Shown here: one piece after another, positions 6,084 to 6,087 of the stretch
Layout: every line of letters begins with the position of its first letter
How positions within the stretch are numbered: position 1 is the stretch's first letter
From: Actinomycetota bacterium
GTDB lineage: Bacteria > Actinomycetota > Actinomycetes > Nanopelagicales > Nanopelagicaceae
Assembly: GCA_947488645.1 (NCBI GenBank)
Contig: CANLAC010000070.1
Coordinates: forward strand, 1-6,087
Reading direction: 5' to 3'
DNA: 6,087 bases
The notes under the pieces: generated by a model
Seen by the model: the letters and a program-made list of their open reading frames with translations, nothing else
Database searches by the model: none
What the model was told of the DNA's origin: nothing
Made by a program: the position numbers and the translations under genes

Positions 6084-6087
6084 CGCT

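Overview
This window looks like ordinary chromosome from a compact actinobacterial genome. The strongest taxonomic marker is the gene at 2327-3160, whose product matches SepH (DUF3071), an FtsZ-associated protein known essentially only from Actinobacteria. By eye, base composition is moderate rather than GC-rich. Gaps between genes are tiny (46, 3 and 38 bp), or genes overlap (8 and 4 bp). A streamlined, lower-GC actinobacterium such as the freshwater acI/Nanopelagicales group would fit, but that placement is inference.

Layout, left to right. (1) Positions 1-1046, minus strand: a GlcD/D-lactate-dehydrogenase type FAD oxidoreductase whose C-terminus lies beyond the left edge. (2) A 46-bp divergent promoter region. 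(3) Positions 1093-2334, plus: an MFS transporter, overlapped by (4) 2327-3160, plus: sepH with a GTG start. (5) A 3-bp convergent junction to 3164-4264, minus: an alkaline-phosphatase-superfamily phosphodiesterase. (6) A 38-bp divergent promoter region. (7) Positions 4303-5205 and 5202-6083, plus: an overlapping pair made of pseudouridine-5'-phosphate glycosidase (psuG) and a PfkB-family sugar kinase. Only 4 bases follow the last stop. No stretch over 300 bases lacks a gene. I saw no tRNA, rRNA, insertion sequence, CRISPR array or convincing intrinsic terminator.

How the genes fit together. The psuG-kinase pair forms a plausible two-step pseudouridine catabolic module: the kinase would phosphorylate pseudouridine, and PsuG would cleave the product to uracil and ribose 5-phosphate. 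sepH is co-transcribed with a transporter, so its expression probably depends on the promoter before 1093 plus translational coupling. The FAD enzyme and the phosphodiesterase appear to be independent single-gene units.

The most notable regulatory pattern is at the two divergent junctions. Each of the four start codons there is preceded, after exactly 6 bases, by a -10-like hexamer: TATAGT, TACTCT, TAGAGT and the weaker CAAGAT. None of the four has a well-spaced Shine-Dalgarno. This is the geometry of leaderless transcription, which is common in Actinobacteria. I found no evidence of a previously undescribed multi-gene system in this window.
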